Source: a bacterium MS4
Lineage (GTDB): Bacteria > Bacillota > Clostridia > Oscillospirales > Acutalibacteraceae
Reading direction: 5' to 3'
NCBI GenBank assembly: GCA_000752215.1
Contig: CCFG01000017.1
Coordinates: forward strand, 682,001 to 746,000
Length of the DNA stretch: 64,000 nucleotides
The position numbers were made by a program, and so were the translations under genes. Below, one piece after another: positions 9,095-18,098 of this stretch. Within the stretch, counting starts at the first letter, position 1. Each line of letters starts with the position of its first letter. The notes below the pieces were generated by a model. That model worked only from the letters and a program-made list of their open reading frames with translations, searched no databases and had not been told where the DNA came from.

Positions 9095-9386
9095 GATTTG
9101 AGCTCCTTAAAATGAGATGATGAATAGCGCTTTTATTCAATCGCAGCGTTTTTGTTCGGATTGCTCCCCACCTTCTGTGGGAAAAACCCGTTCGATCCCG
9201 AGACCCGGCGCAAAGGAAACCGCTGCAAAATATTGACCCTCTCTATTATATTGCCATACCTGTTTATAATAAACATTTTTTCGGATATTTGCAATAAAAA
9301 ATAAAATCAAAACGGAAAACCCGCGCAATCACACCGAGCGTTCCATCTCCATAATATGGGGAAAGAAGTTTGTGGAGGTTTGTACA

Positions 9387-10247
9387 ATGGTAGATATCAA
9401 CAGTTTCGGCGTACTGGGCGGCGACAAGCGCCAGATTGCGCTGGCCGAATCCATTGCGTCGGACGGGTACACCGTCTATGTCTATGGATTTGACAACATT
9501 GAATTTTCCAAGGACGTAAAAAAGGCGGATCTTGAAGAAATTATGATCCGGTGTGAAAATATTATCCTTCCGCTGCCGGTTACGGCGGACGGTAGTCATC
9601 TGAATATGGTCTACAGCGAAAACGGCATCGAGCTGAACGACAGCTTTGCCGAACTGATGAGAAACAAACAGGTTTACGGAGGAATGATGGGAAAGCTTTA
9701 CCAGACCAGCGACGTTTGGGATTCCATCGACACCTACGATTATTATACCCGGGAGGAGTTCGCCGTACACAATGCCGTTCCCGCCGCGGAGGGCGCGATC
9801 GAGATCGCGATGCGCGAATACCCCGGCACCGTCAGCCAGAGCAGATGCCTTGTTGTGGGCTACGGAAGAATCGGAAAAATTCTGGCGATGATGCTGCGCG
9901 GACTGGGTGCCTCGGTGACGGTGAGCGCCCGCAGATATTCCGATATCGCCTGGATCGAATCCTTCGGGTATTCTTCCGCCATGACGGACAAAATCTGCGA
10001 CAAAGATCAGTACGACGTTATTTTCAACACGGCGCCCGCTTTGATATTCAACCGGCGCATGCTTTCGAAGATGCGCTCCAAACCGCTGATCATCGACCTT
10101 TCGTCCCCGCCCGGCGGCGTGGATTACGAAGCCGCGCAGAAATTCGGCATCAAGGCGATCCACGCTCTTTCCCTGCCCGGAAAGGTCGCTCCGAAAACCG
10201 CCGGTGAAATCATCAAAAATACCATTTATAATATGATGGAGGAGTGA
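9387..10247 (+). CDS. dpaA: Dipicolinate synthase subunit A
   Basis: A 286-residue protein of the DpaA/SpoVFA family: an N-terminal domain starting VDINSFGVLGGDKRQIALA and a C-terminal NAD(P)-binding Rossmann domain (CLVVGYGRIGKILAMML, residues ~145-165). With subunit B it makes dipicolinic acid from dihydroxy-tetrahydrodipicolinate in the mother cell; the product is loaded into the spore core. The frame opens at GTG 9372, but GGAGG at 9374-9378 places the start at ATG 9387. The stop is 3 bases before dpaB. Expression is expected late in sporulation (sigma-K in Bacillus); I could not identify a convincing sigma-K promoter upstream. Confidence 0.95.
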   Translation: MVDINSFGVLGGDKRQIALAESIASDGYTVYVYGFDNIEFSKDVKKADLEEIMIRCENIILPLPVTADGSHLNMVYSENGIELNDSFAELMRNKQVYGGMMGKLYQTSDVWDSIDTYDYYTREEFAVHNAVPAAEGAIEIAMREYPGTVSQSRCLVVGYGRIGKILAMMLRGLGASVTVSARRYSDIAWIESFGYSSAMTDKICDKDQYDVIFNTAPALIFNRRMLSKMRSKPLIIDLSSPPGGVDYEAAQKFGIKAIHALSLPGKVAPKTAGEIIKNTIYNMMEE

Positions 10248-10250
10248 AAG

Positions 10251-10823
10251 ATGAAAAGCCTTACTTTCGGTTATGCCCTCTGCGGTTCCTTCTGCACCTT
10301 CGACAAGGCGATCGAGCAAATCCGCGCCCTTGTGGAAACGGGGTACGACATTCTGCCGATCATGTCGCAGAACGCTGCGACGACGGACACCCGCTTTGGA
10401 AAAGCGGACGATTTTATTTGGGAGATCGAAGACCTCTGCGGCAAAAAGATCATCAAAAGCATCGTAGAGGCGGAACCTATCGGACCGAAAAAGATGGTCG
10501 ACCTTATGATCGTCGCTCCCTGCACCGGCAACACGCTGGCCAAAATCGCGAACGGGATCACCGACACCACCGTGACCATGGCGGTGAAGTCCAACCTGCG
10601 CATCGGCAGGCCGGTGCTGCTGGCCCCCGCAACGAACGACGCGCTCGCCGCGTCGGCGCAGAATATCGCAAAATTGCTCAATACCAAAAATATCTATTTC
10701 GTTCCTATGAAACAGGATGACCCGGGTAAAAAGCCGACCTCCGTGGTCGCGGACTTCAGCCTGATTCAGCCTGCGGCGCTTGCCGCGCTGGAGGGAAGGC
10801 AGCTTCAGCCCATCCTGCTGTGA
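10251..10823 (+). CDS. dpaB: Dipicolinate synthase subunit B
   Basis: A 190-residue flavoprotein of the DpaB/SpoVFB family, with the N-terminal GYALCGSFCTFDKAI nucleotide-binding start and the PCTGNTLAKIANGITDTTV segment typical of the flavoprotein (UbiX/PPC decarboxylase-like) fold; the C-terminus has FVPMKQDDPGKKPTSVVADF. It partners DpaA in dipicolinate synthesis. It follows dpaA with 3 bases between them and its own GGAGG site lies inside the end of dpaA, so the two are co-translated. Confidence 0.95.
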   Translation: MKSLTFGYALCGSFCTFDKAIEQIRALVETGYDILPIMSQNAATTDTRFGKADDFIWEIEDLCGKKIIKSIVEAEPIGPKKMVDLMIVAPCTGNTLAKIANGITDTTVTMAVKSNLRIGRPVLLAPATNDALAASAQNIAKLLNTKNIYFVPMKQDDPGKKPTSVVADFSLIQPAALAALEGRQLQPILL

Positions 10824-10856
10824 GTGTGATTATTCATAAATATTTATGCAGATTTC

Positions 10857-10886
10857 TTGTAAGTTAGTCAATAAATGTGATATGAT
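10857..10886 (+). promoter_or_regulatory. Sigma-A type promoter
   Basis: TTGTAA (10857-10862), 18-bp spacer, TATGAT (10881-10886), directly ahead of the zinc-ribbon protein gene. It would separate this gene and the downstream sulfhydrylase from the sporulation-specific dpaAB unit. Confidence 0.5.
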
Positions 10887-10912
10887 AAAGCAATGAAATG
10901 GAAGTGAGAGGA

Positions 10913-11437
10913 ATGCTGTACTGTCCTAAGTGCCAATTGCTCATTGACAGCGATACCGACCGCTGCGCCGCGTGCGGTTCCAAAAAGCTGCGGGAGCCCG
11001 GACCGGACGACCCGGTGCTTTTGCTGACGGCGGATGAAACGAAGGCAATCATGATCCGCTCCGCCTTCCAGGAAAACGGAATCGTATTTATCGAGCAGGA
11101 CAGCGGCTTCGGCGCGCCGCCTTCCATGCTGCTCGGCAAACCCTTTTACGGGAACCGCAATATTTTTGTGGCTTTTCGGGACCTGAATACCGCCAAAGAG
11201 CTGCTGAACGGGATCGGAATTGCGGATGCGGAGGACGCGAAGCTGGAGAGCAGCACCCCCGCGCCGGAGGAAGGTTCCGAACCCGAAGAGGAGCCGGAGC
11301 CGATGAGCTCCCGTAAGCGCTTTTTCTGGCGGATCGTTTCGGCAATGATGTTTATTCTGGTTGTGTGGGGCGTTGTGGCGGCGGCCGACTTTCTGGCCAA
11401 CGCGCTGAAAGCGTTTTTCACAAAAGGCGGATTTTAA
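10913..11437 (+). CDS. Zinc-ribbon membrane protein with DUF2007-like domain
   Basis: A protein of about 174 residues. It begins MLYCPKCQLLIDSDTDRCAACGS, a two-CxxC zinc ribbon. Residues ~35-105 (VLLLTADETKAIMIRSAFQ... IFVAFRDLNTAKELLNGI) resemble the small DUF2007 signal-transducing domain. An acidic linker rich in Glu/Pro (~110-135) leads to one C-terminal membrane helix (~140-165). An upstream in-frame ATG at 10898 exists; GAGAGG favours 10913, although the spacing is short. It lies 18 bases before the sulfhydrylase gene. No function is known; a membrane-tethered sensor is a guess. Confidence 0.7.
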   Translation: MLYCPKCQLLIDSDTDRCAACGSKKLREPGPDDPVLLLTADETKAIMIRSAFQENGIVFIEQDSGFGAPPSMLLGKPFYGNRNIFVAFRDLNTAKELLNGIGIADAEDAKLESSTPAPEEGSEPEEEPEPMSSRKRFFWRIVSAMMFILVVWGVVAAADFLANALKAFFTKGGF

Positions 11438-11455
11438 AGGGAAAGGAAAATTTCA

Positions 11456-12730
11456 TTGAGCCATTATCATCTTGATACGGACTGCATCCACGCGGGTTAT
11501 GAGCCGGGAAACGGCGAGCCGCGCGTACTGCCCGTCGTACAGAGCACAACCTTTAAATATGACAGTGCGGAAACGCTCGGCGAGCTGTTCGACCTGAAGG
11601 CCGACGGATTCTTTTACACCCGCCTGGGCAATCCGACCATTGACGCGGTGGAAAAAAAGATCGCCGCTCTGGAAGGCGGCGTCGGCGCGCTGCTGACCTC
11701 CTCCGGTCAGGCGGCTTCCCTGATATCGGTGCTGAACATCTGCCCCGCGGGCGGCCATGTGGTCTGCTCCAGCGCAATTTACGGTGGCACCTTTAATCTA
11801 TTTAACAAAACCATGCGTGAAATGGGACTGGAATTTACATTTATTGCCCCGGACTGCACAAAGGAAGAGCTGAACGCCGCTTTCCGGGCGAACACGCGCT
11901 GCGTATTCGCGGAGACGCTGACCAATCCTTCGCTCGTCGTAACCGATCTGGAGCTGTTTGCAAAAACGGCGCACGCGCACGGCGTCCCCCTGATTGTAGA
12001 CAACACCTTCCCCACTCCCATCAACTGCCGCCCGTTTACTTTCGGCGTCGACATCGTCACCCATTCCACCACGAAGTACATGGACGGCCACGCCGTTCAG
12101 GTCGGCGGAGCGATTGTGGACAGCGGGAATTTCAACTGGGAAAACGGAAAGTTCCCCGGGCTGACCGAACCGGACGAATCCTACCACGGAATCGTCTACA
12201 CAAAGCAGTTCGGCAAAGCGGCCTACATTGTAAAAGCGCGCACACATCTGATGCGGGACCTTGGCGCTCAGTCGAGCCCGAACAACGCGTTCCTGCTCAA
12301 CCTGGGGCTGGAAACGCTCGCGCTCAGAATGGAACGTCACTGTTCCAACGCGCTCGCCGTGGCGGCGTATCTGGAGCAGAACGACAAAATCGCTTGGGTG
12401 AATTATCCCGGTTTGAAAAGCAGCAGATATTACGAACTCGCGAAAAAGTACATGCCGAACGGCACCTGCGGCGTGATTTCCTTCGGAATAAAGGGCGGGC
12501 GCGAAGCCGCCGCCAGATTTATGGAGGGCTTAAAGCTCGCGTCCATCGTCATCCATGTGGCGGACCTGCGCACCTGTGTGCTTCACCCGGCCAGCACGAC
12601 CCACCGCCAGCTGAACGACGATCAGCTCAGGGAGGCGGGCATCGGTCCCGACATGATCCGGATGTCGGTAGGCATCGAAAACATCGCGGATATTCTTGAG
12701 GATATCGACCAGTCGTTAAATAACCTGTAA
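11456..12730 (+). CDS. metY: O-acetylhomoserine sulfhydrylase (Cys/Met PLP enzyme)
   Basis: A 424-residue fold-type I PLP enzyme. The PLP lysine is K207 in HSTTKYMDGH; the phosphate-binding SSGQAA loop is near residues 82-87 and TRLGNPT near 55-61. Length and the FKYDSAE..., YGGTFNLF and GLETLALRMERH segments fit the O-acetylhomoserine/O-acetylserine aminocarboxypropyltransferase group, which makes homocysteine from sulfide in methionine synthesis. It uses TTG at 11456 as start. Distinguishing metY from related gamma-lyases on sequence alone is not certain. A hairpin terminator follows. Confidence 0.88.
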   Translation: MSHYHLDTDCIHAGYEPGNGEPRVLPVVQSTTFKYDSAETLGELFDLKADGFFYTRLGNPTIDAVEKKIAALEGGVGALLTSSGQAASLISVLNICPAGGHVVCSSAIYGGTFNLFNKTMREMGLEFTFIAPDCTKEELNAAFRANTRCVFAETLTNPSLVVTDLELFAKTAHAHGVPLIVDNTFPTPINCRPFTFGVDIVTHSTTKYMDGHAVQVGGAIVDSGNFNWENGKFPGLTEPDESYHGIVYTKQFGKAAYIVKARTHLMRDLGAQSSPNNAFLLNLGLETLALRMERHCSNALAVAAYLEQNDKIAWVNYPGLKSSRYYELAKKYMPNGTCGVISFGIKGGREAAARFMEGLKLASIVIHVADLRTCVLHPASTTHRQLNDDQLREAGIGPDMIRMSVGIENIADILEDIDQSLNNL

Positions 12731-12744
12731 ATCATAACATACGA

Positions 12745-12770
12745 AAAGGCGGAGCAGCTGCTTCGCCTTT
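12745..12770 (+). terminator. Terminator after metY
   Basis: AAAGGCG (12745-12751) pairs with CGCCTTT (12764-12770) and the inner AGCAGCTGCT is itself self-complementary, giving a long hairpin. The T-tract (TTTCTATATTT) is moderate. Confidence 0.65.
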
Positions 12771-12800
12771 CTATATTTAACCAAATTTGCTGAACAAGAG

Positions 12801-12920
12801 ACTTCCTCAGTCAGGCTTCGCCTGCCAGCTCCCTCACAGAGGGAACCTTTAAAGAACCCCTGCCTCCCTCCGTGAGGGAGGTGACGCGCCCGGCGCGACA
12901 GAAGGAGTTTGGGAGCATTC
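12801..12920. repeat. Dispersed double-hairpin repeat, copy A
   Basis: The segment holds CAGGC-TTC-GCCTG flanked by CTC/GAG arms (12805-12848) and a second hairpin CCTCCCTC-CGT-GAGGGAGG (about 12862-12881) followed by GTGACGCGCC. A 25-base core (12805-12829) recurs exactly at 58220-58244. It looks like a non-coding REP- or MITE-like element of the kind common between genes in Ruminococcaceae-type genomes. No coding potential. Confidence 0.75.
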
Positions 12921-12996
12921 CACTCACGATTCAACGCAAACCGATTAAGAGCGCCGCCGCAGGCACTTCCCGGCCGGTAGGTCCGGCAGCCTGCGC

Positions 12997-13719
12997 TTAG
13001 TTAAATGTATAGAGTGACTTATACGGGTTTTTCGTATTGGGCGTTAAGACATAGAAGTTTTTGGAAAGCACTTCCTGCTTATCGATATTGAAAATACCGC
13101 AGAACTCATCAAGATGGCCGTCAATTGCCGCCATGTCCTCCGGGGAAGCGGGAGCCGCCTGCACCTGCTTCGGCAGATCCTCCGGAAGCGCCTCGCAGCG
13201 CAGGTAAATCTTGCCGCCGTGCATTCCCGTTCCGCAAAGGCTGCCCACGGGCACCTTCTTTTCGGAACCGAGGCCCAGCACGACGATGGTGCCGCCAGCC
13301 TGATACTCGCCCAGAAAGCTGCCGGTCTCGCCGCCGATCATGATCAGCGGCTGGTGCGTCTGATACGCCTTCATATGGATGCCCGCGCGGTACCCCGCGT
13401 TGCCCCGTACGAGGATTTTTCCTCCGCGCATCGCGTAGCCGGTGGCGTCGCCGCTGGAGCCGTCGATGATAATGGTCCCCTCGTTCATGGTGTCGCCGGT
13501 GGCGTCCTGCGCGTTGCCGTTTACCCGGATGGTGGCGCCGTTCAGATAGCAGCCCAGGTCGTTGCCCGGCACCCCGTTGATCGTGATGTTTTTCCCGCTC
13601 ATGCCGGAGGCGATGTAGCGCTGCCCAAGACAGTTGTCCACCGTGATATCCGCTTCCGTGGAGATACGGATTTCATTGTTCAGGTCTTTGAAATGTTGAT
13701 TGTCCGCATTGATTTTCAT
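12997..13719 (-). CDS. Glutamate synthase, GXGXG (alpha C-terminal) subunit
   Basis: A 240-residue right-handed beta-helix protein made of repeats such as GQRYIASGMSGKNITINGVPGNDLG, DATGDTMNEGTIIIDGSSGDATGYAMRGG and GGKILVRGNAGYRAG, the GXGXG domain that forms the C-terminal part of large glutamate synthases. Here it is a separate protein, as in archaeal-type split GOGATs. It is the last of five genes on the minus strand; its start overlaps the oxidoreductase stop by 4 bases. Confidence 0.93.
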   Translation of the reverse strand: MKINADNQHFKDLNNEIRISTEADITVDNCLGQRYIASGMSGKNITINGVPGNDLGCYLNGATIRVNGNAQDATGDTMNEGTIIIDGSSGDATGYAMRGGKILVRGNAGYRAGIHMKAYQTHQPLIMIGGETGSFLGEYQAGGTIVVLGLGSEKKVPVGSLCGTGMHGGKIYLRCEALPEDLPKQVQAAPASPEDMAAIDGHLDEFCGIFNIDKQEVLSKNFYVLTPNTKNPYKSLYTFN

Positions 13720-14957
13720 TCTTTGGCACCTCCGAGCTTAACGGCTCTTTCCGACGCGGTAAACGCCATGAGCTGCGGTTTTTCCTTAATCAGTTCGTAA
13801 TCGACGGTGTCGAGCGGTGTCCTTTCGCGAATCAGCGAAGTGTAGATTCCCGCCCTGGCGACGTCACCGATCAGGATGAAGCCCTTTAACAGATTGTCTT
13901 TCGAGACCAGCTTTTTATAGGTCTGTTCGGTCCGCACCACATAGGCTTCTCCGTCGTAGCTTCCGGCGGTGATGATGTGCAGCCCGAAAAATCCGATCGC
14001 GTTCATCGGGATGGCCTTGTCGTAGACCTTTTCCCCGCCTGCCATATTGATGCCCGCGGCCTCGCCCTGCATATACGCGTTGGGCAAAAGGGCGAGCACG
14101 CGGTACTGGCCGGAGGTGATGTCGTAGCTTTCGCTGCAGTCGCCCGCCGCGTAAACGCCGTCCAGATTCGTGGCGCAGTGGATGTCGGAAACGATCCCCT
14201 TATTGACCTTGCAGCCGATGTCCGCGGCAAGCTTCGTTTCCGGGCGGACGCCGACCGCGACAACCAGAGCGTCGAACTCCAGCTTTTCGCCGCTTTTCAG
14301 CAGAGCGGAATTTTTGGTAAACTGCGCGACGCTGTCGCTTAGGATAAACTTTACCCCCTGCTCCTCAATGTGCTTCTGCACGATTTCGGAGCCCGCTTCG
14401 TCGAGGATACTCGGCAGGATGCGGGGCGCCAGGTCCACAACGGTGATCTGCTTTACCTTGCTGCAAATTCCCTCCGCGCATTTCAGGCCGATCAGGCCCG
14501 CGCCGACGATCAGCACGCGGCTTTCCTGATCGATGACCTTCTGCAGGGCCGCCGCGTCGTCCAGCTTCATAAAGCTGAACTGATTCTCCACTTCCTCCAG
14601 CCCCGCCATGGGCGGAACAAAAGGAGAGGAACCGGTCGCAAAGAGCAGCTTGTCAAACGCGACCCCGTCCCCGTTGTCCAAAAGGACTTTCTTGTTTTCG
14701 TAATCCACCCCGGTAACCGTAACGCCCAGGAGCGGGGTCACCCGGTTGTCTTCATAAAAGGTGTCCGGACGGTACTTCATGCGCTGCCGGGTGGTTTTTC
14801 CGTAAAGGAGATAGGAAATCAGCGGACGCGAATAAACATGATGCGGCTCTTTGGAAATCACCGTGATTTTTCCGGCTTGATCCACGGAGCGGATTCCTTC
14901 GATGCAGCCGACCGCCGCAGTCGAATTTCCGATAATTACATAATTCATTCTGTTCAC
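13716..14957 (-). CDS. FAD-dependent NAD(P)H oxidoreductase of the glutamate synthase cluster
   Basis: A 413-residue pyridine nucleotide-disulfide type flavoprotein. It has the N-terminal FAD dinucleotide motif NYVIIGNSTAAVGCIEGIR, a second NAD(P) motif RVLIVGAGLIGLKCAEGI (~145-162) and the FAD-binding DGVYAAGDCSE (~268). Such proteins (nitrite reductase/rubredoxin reductase-like) supply electrons from NAD(P)H. Its place between the ferredoxin and the GXGXG subunit, with 4-base overlaps on both sides, points to service as the electron-input subunit of this GOGAT. It replaces the usual GltD beta subunit. Confidence 0.9.
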   Translation of the reverse strand: MNRMNYVIIGNSTAAVGCIEGIRSVDQAGKITVISKEPHHVYSRPLISYLLYGKTTRQRMKYRPDTFYEDNRVTPLLGVTVTGVDYENKKVLLDNGDGVAFDKLLFATGSSPFVPPMAGLEEVENQFSFMKLDDAAALQKVIDQESRVLIVGAGLIGLKCAEGICSKVKQITVVDLAPRILPSILDEAGSEIVQKHIEEQGVKFILSDSVAQFTKNSALLKSGEKLEFDALVVAVGVRPETKLAADIGCKVNKGIVSDIHCATNLDGVYAAGDCSESYDITSGQYRVLALLPNAYMQGEAAGINMAGGEKVYDKAIPMNAIGFFGLHIITAGSYDGEAYVVRTEQTYKKLVSKDNLLKGFILIGDVARAGIYTSLIRERTPLDTVDYELIKEKPQLMAFTASERAVKLGGAKE

Positions 14958-15385
14958 CTCTCCTCAAAAACGATCGCCTTGTTCGGGCAGCCCCGCACGC
15001 ACGCGGGCTCTCCGAAGCTGTTGTTCGTGCAGAGCTCGCATTTCTGAATGACGCTGCCGTCGTTCCCCGGCATGATCGCGCCGTAGGGGCATATCATAAC
15101 GCAGGTGTAGCAGCCCACGCATTTGTCCTTGTCGACCTCAATAACGCCGTTATCCACGCTGAGCGCGCCGGTAATACAGCTTTTCACACAGAGCGGCTCC
15201 GTACAGTGGCGGCAGGAAACGGCAAAGCTGATCCCCTGGTTTTCCTCGATCCGTATCCTCGGGTTGATATGAATATCCTTGAGCGCCTTGACCATATCGT
15301 CGCTGCCGGAATTGGCAAAAGCGCAGTTATATTCGCAAAGATGGCACCCGAGACACCATTTCTCATTTACATAGATCCTCTTCAT
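14954..15385 (-). CDS. Polyferredoxin of the glutamate synthase cluster
   Basis: A 143-residue iron-sulfur protein with cysteine groups for several clusters: CLGCHLCEYNC near the start, CRHCTEPLCVKSC (~58-70), CVGCYTCVMICPYGA (~89-103) and CELCTNNSFGEPACVRGCPN (~112-131). This is the DMSO-reductase-B-like four-cluster layout. It should pass electrons between the flavoprotein encoded next and the FMN subunit. Its gene overlaps the flavoprotein gene by 4 bases and follows the FMN-subunit gene after 3 bases. Confidence 0.92.
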   Translation of the reverse strand: MKRIYVNEKWCLGCHLCEYNCAFANSGSDDMVKALKDIHINPRIRIEENQGISFAVSCRHCTEPLCVKSCITGALSVDNGVIEVDKDKCVGCYTCVMICPYGAIMPGNDGSVIQKCELCTNNSFGEPACVRGCPNKAIVFEER

Positions 15386-15388
15386 CGC

Positions 15389-16897
15389 TTATTCCCCCGC
15401 ATGCTTGATACCAAGAATCTCAAGCTCTTTCTCGTTTAATCCGATTCCGCGAAGCATCAGGCGGTTGCCCTTAAGCGCTTCAATCGAATTGATTCCCATG
15501 CCGCCCATCATTTCCTTGATCTCGTGCTGCCAAGCGGAGACAAGGTTGACAAGGCGCTTATAGCCGATATCGGGGTTCAGGCGTTTGACAAGGTCCGGCC
15601 GCTGGGTCGCGATGCCCCAGTTGCATTTGCCCGTCTGGCAGCTGCGGCAGAGGTGACAGCCGAGCGCCAGAAGCGCCGCCGTCGCGATGTATACCGCGTC
15701 CGCTCCCAGAGCGATGGCTTTGACAATATCCGCGGAGTTGCGGATGCTGCCGCCGACGACGAGGGAAACGTTGTTGCGAATTTTCTCCTGGCGGAGCCGC
15801 TCGTCCACAGCCGCGAGCGCAAGCTCGATCGGGATACCGACGTTGTCGCGGATTCTGGTCGGGGCGGCGCCGGTACCGCCGCGGTAGCCGTCGATGGCGA
15901 TGATGTCCGCTCCGCTGCGGGCAATGCCGCTGGCGATGGCGGCGACATTGTGCACCGCCGCGATTTTTACAATGACCGGCTTTTGATAGTTGGTGGCCTC
16001 TTTCAGGGAGTAAACCAGCTGGCGGAGGTCCTCGATCGAATAGATATCGTGGTGGGGCGCGGGAGAAATCGCGTCCGAGCCCTCCGGGATCATTCTGGTG
16101 CGGGAAACATCGCCGACGATCTTCGCCCCGGGCAGATGCCCGCCGATTCCCGGCTTCGCGCCCTGACCGATTTTGATTTCGATTGCCGCGCCGGCTTCCA
16201 GATAATCCTTATGTACCCCGAAACGTCCGGACGCAACCTGCACGATGGTGTTCGCGCCGTACCGGTAAAAGTCCTCGTGCAGGCCGCCCTCGCCGGTGTT
16301 GTAATAAATGCCCAGCTCCTCGGCGGCCCTTGCAAGGCTTTCATGCGCGTTGTAGCTGAGGGAGCCGTAGCTCATGGCGGAGAACATCACCGGCACGGAA
16401 AGCTCCAGATTCGGGGGAAGGTTCTCCGTGTTGAGGCTGCCGTCCGCGTTGCGCTCCAGATTTTCCGGCCGCTTGCCCAGAAAGGTTCTGGTTTCCATCG
16501 GCTCGCGCAGCGGGTCGATGGACGGGTTCGTCACCTGCGAAGCGTTGATCAGGATCTTATCCCAGTAAACCGGATACGGCTTCGGGTTGCCCATGGAGGA
16601 AAGCAGCATGCCGCCCGAGCCGGCCTGACGGTATACCTCGCCGATGACCTCGTTCGTCCAGTTGGCGTTCGTTTTGAAGGTGTGATCGGACTTTACGATT
16701 TTCAGCGCCCTTGTCGGGCAAAGCGCCACACAGCGGTGGCAGTCGACGCACTTGGACTCGTCGCTCTTCATCAGATTCAGTTCCGCATCGTAGGAATGCA
16801 CCTCGTTGGCGCACTGTCGTTCGCACACGCGGCAGGCAATGCAGCGCTGCGGATTACGGATTACTTCATATTCAGGATATAAGAAATCGACAGGCAT
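15389..16897 (-). CDS. Glutamate synthase, FMN/synthase subunit with ferredoxin domain
   Basis: A 502-residue protein. Residues 1-65 bind two [4Fe-4S] clusters (C19, C22, C25, C29 and C50, C53, C56, C60). The rest is the FMN TIM-barrel: MSYGSLSYNAHESLARAAEEL, GQGAKPGIGGHLPGAK, ISPAPHHDIYSIEDL, AIDGYRGGTGAAPTRIRDNVG and the cysteine cluster GCHLCRSCQTGKC for a [3Fe-4S] centre. It converts 2-oxoglutarate plus ammonia (channelled from glutamine) to glutamate. This is the archaeal-type stand-alone synthase domain. It overlaps the amidotransferase gene by one base (TAATG type arrangement). Confidence 0.95.
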   Translation of the reverse strand: MPVDFLYPEYEVIRNPQRCIACRVCERQCANEVHSYDAELNLMKSDESKCVDCHRCVALCPTRALKIVKSDHTFKTNANWTNEVIGEVYRQAGSGGMLLSSMGNPKPYPVYWDKILINASQVTNPSIDPLREPMETRTFLGKRPENLERNADGSLNTENLPPNLELSVPVMFSAMSYGSLSYNAHESLARAAEELGIYYNTGEGGLHEDFYRYGANTIVQVASGRFGVHKDYLEAGAAIEIKIGQGAKPGIGGHLPGAKIVGDVSRTRMIPEGSDAISPAPHHDIYSIEDLRQLVYSLKEATNYQKPVIVKIAAVHNVAAIASGIARSGADIIAIDGYRGGTGAAPTRIRDNVGIPIELALAAVDERLRQEKIRNNVSLVVGGSIRNSADIVKAIALGADAVYIATAALLALGCHLCRSCQTGKCNWGIATQRPDLVKRLNPDIGYKRLVNLVSAWQHEIKEMMGGMGINSIEALKGNRLMLRGIGLNEKELEILGIKHAGE

Positions 16898-17991
16898 TAT
16901 GCATCCACCCCCTCATTCAACGTGATAATGACCGGTTCTCCGCCTCTGGGGGCGAAGGTTCTGTCCGGTTCCGGCTCAATCGCGCGGATCGCGCATTCCT
17001 CGCTCGCCACATAGGCCATGTCGCCCTTTTCGGCGACGACCATGGAGCGCAGCTTCAGACGGTCGTTCAGCGCCATCATGCCGCCGCTGAAGCCCAGCAG
17101 GATAGAGAACGGGCCGGTAATCAGCAGGCTGGAAAACACGTTTCTCAGGTAGGTGAACTTTTTGCGTTCCGCCGCCGGCATCCGGTCGATTTCGCTCCAG
17201 AACGGGGCGGCGATGACGTCCGCGGCCTCTTTCAGGCTGAGCCCCTGTTTCCGGTTCAGGTAATCAATAATATAGGTAATCACTTCGGTATCGGTCAGAA
17301 GCGTACATTTGTAGCCGAACATCTCGATGAAACGGCGGTTCGCGTCGTAGGAGGAAATTTCACCGTTATGTACAATGGAATAGTCCAGCATGGCGAACGG
17401 GTGCGCTCCGCCCCACCAACCCGGCGTGTTGGTCGGGTAACGCCCGTGCGCCGTCCAGCAGTAGCCCTCGTAGTTTTCCAGACAGTAATATCTTCCCACA
17501 TCCTCCGGAAAGCCGACCGCCTTGAACACGCCCATGTTCTTTCCGCTGGAAAACACATAGGCATCCTTGATCTGCGTGTTGATCTTTACCACGCAGCGCG
17601 CGACAAATTCCCTTTCGTCCAATTGCGTATCCTTGAGCAGCTTTTCAAACGGCAGGCCGAAATAGCGCCATATTGCAGGTTCATCCGTAATTTCCGGCAT
17701 TTTTCGGGTCGGAATCTTTTCCGCAACCGTCACGTCGAAGTTCTCCATGATCTCTTTTTCGCATTCCTCTTTGGCGCGGGCGCTTCCGTAAAAAACATGG
17801 AACGCGTACAGGTCCCTGTTATGCGGATAAATTCCGTAGGCCGCAAAACCGCCGCCCAATCCATTGCTGCGGTCGTGCATGGTGGTAATGGAGCGAATAA
17901 TGGCTTCGCCGTTCATTTTCTTTCCGCTGCGCGAAAAAATTCCCGATATGGCGCAGCCCGAAGGTATCCTTACATCTCCCTCTAATTGCAT
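16897..17991 (-). CDS. Glutamate synthase, class II glutamine amidotransferase subunit
   Basis: About 364 residues. The likely catalytic cysteine lies near the N-terminus in PSGCAISGIF, with GGFAAYGIYP, HGRYPTNTPGWWGGAHPF (oxyanion region) and VHNGEISSYDANRR downstream, all features of Ntn-type class II amidotransferases. It releases ammonia from glutamine for the synthase subunit. The frame is open to 18048, but GGGAGG ten bases before ATG 17991 fixes the start. Because the cysteine is about residue 13, a short N-terminal peptide would have to be removed, as in GltB. First gene of the five-gene operon. Confidence 0.9.
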   Translation of the reverse strand: MQLEGDVRIPSGCAISGIFSRSGKKMNGEAIIRSITTMHDRSNGLGGGFAAYGIYPHNRDLYAFHVFYGSARAKEECEKEIMENFDVTVAEKIPTRKMPEITDEPAIWRYFGLPFEKLLKDTQLDEREFVARCVVKINTQIKDAYVFSSGKNMGVFKAVGFPEDVGRYYCLENYEGYCWTAHGRYPTNTPGWWGGAHPFAMLDYSIVHNGEISSYDANRRFIEMFGYKCTLLTDTEVITYIIDYLNRKQGLSLKEAADVIAAPFWSEIDRMPAAERKKFTYLRNVFSSLLITGPFSILLGFSGGMMALNDRLKLRSMVVAEKGDMAYVASEECAIRAIEPEPDRTFAPRGGEPVIITLNEGVDA

Positions 17992-18098
17992 AAAAAACTG
18001 ACCTCCCTGCAATTTCGTATTCCGACGCATTTTATGCCCCGTCAGCAAAAATTGCGAAATTCACAGCTTTCGGCTGTTTACTAAATTTGCGTTTTTTT

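Noticed and set aside
9264-10319. A 351-codon minus-strand ORF over dpaA.
   Set aside because: It is the shadow of dpaA, which has family motifs and a good ribosome site.
10824-10912. A SAM riboswitch or T-box upstream of the sulfhydrylase region.
   Set aside because: The gap is too short and AT-rich, with a plain promoter and no such structure.
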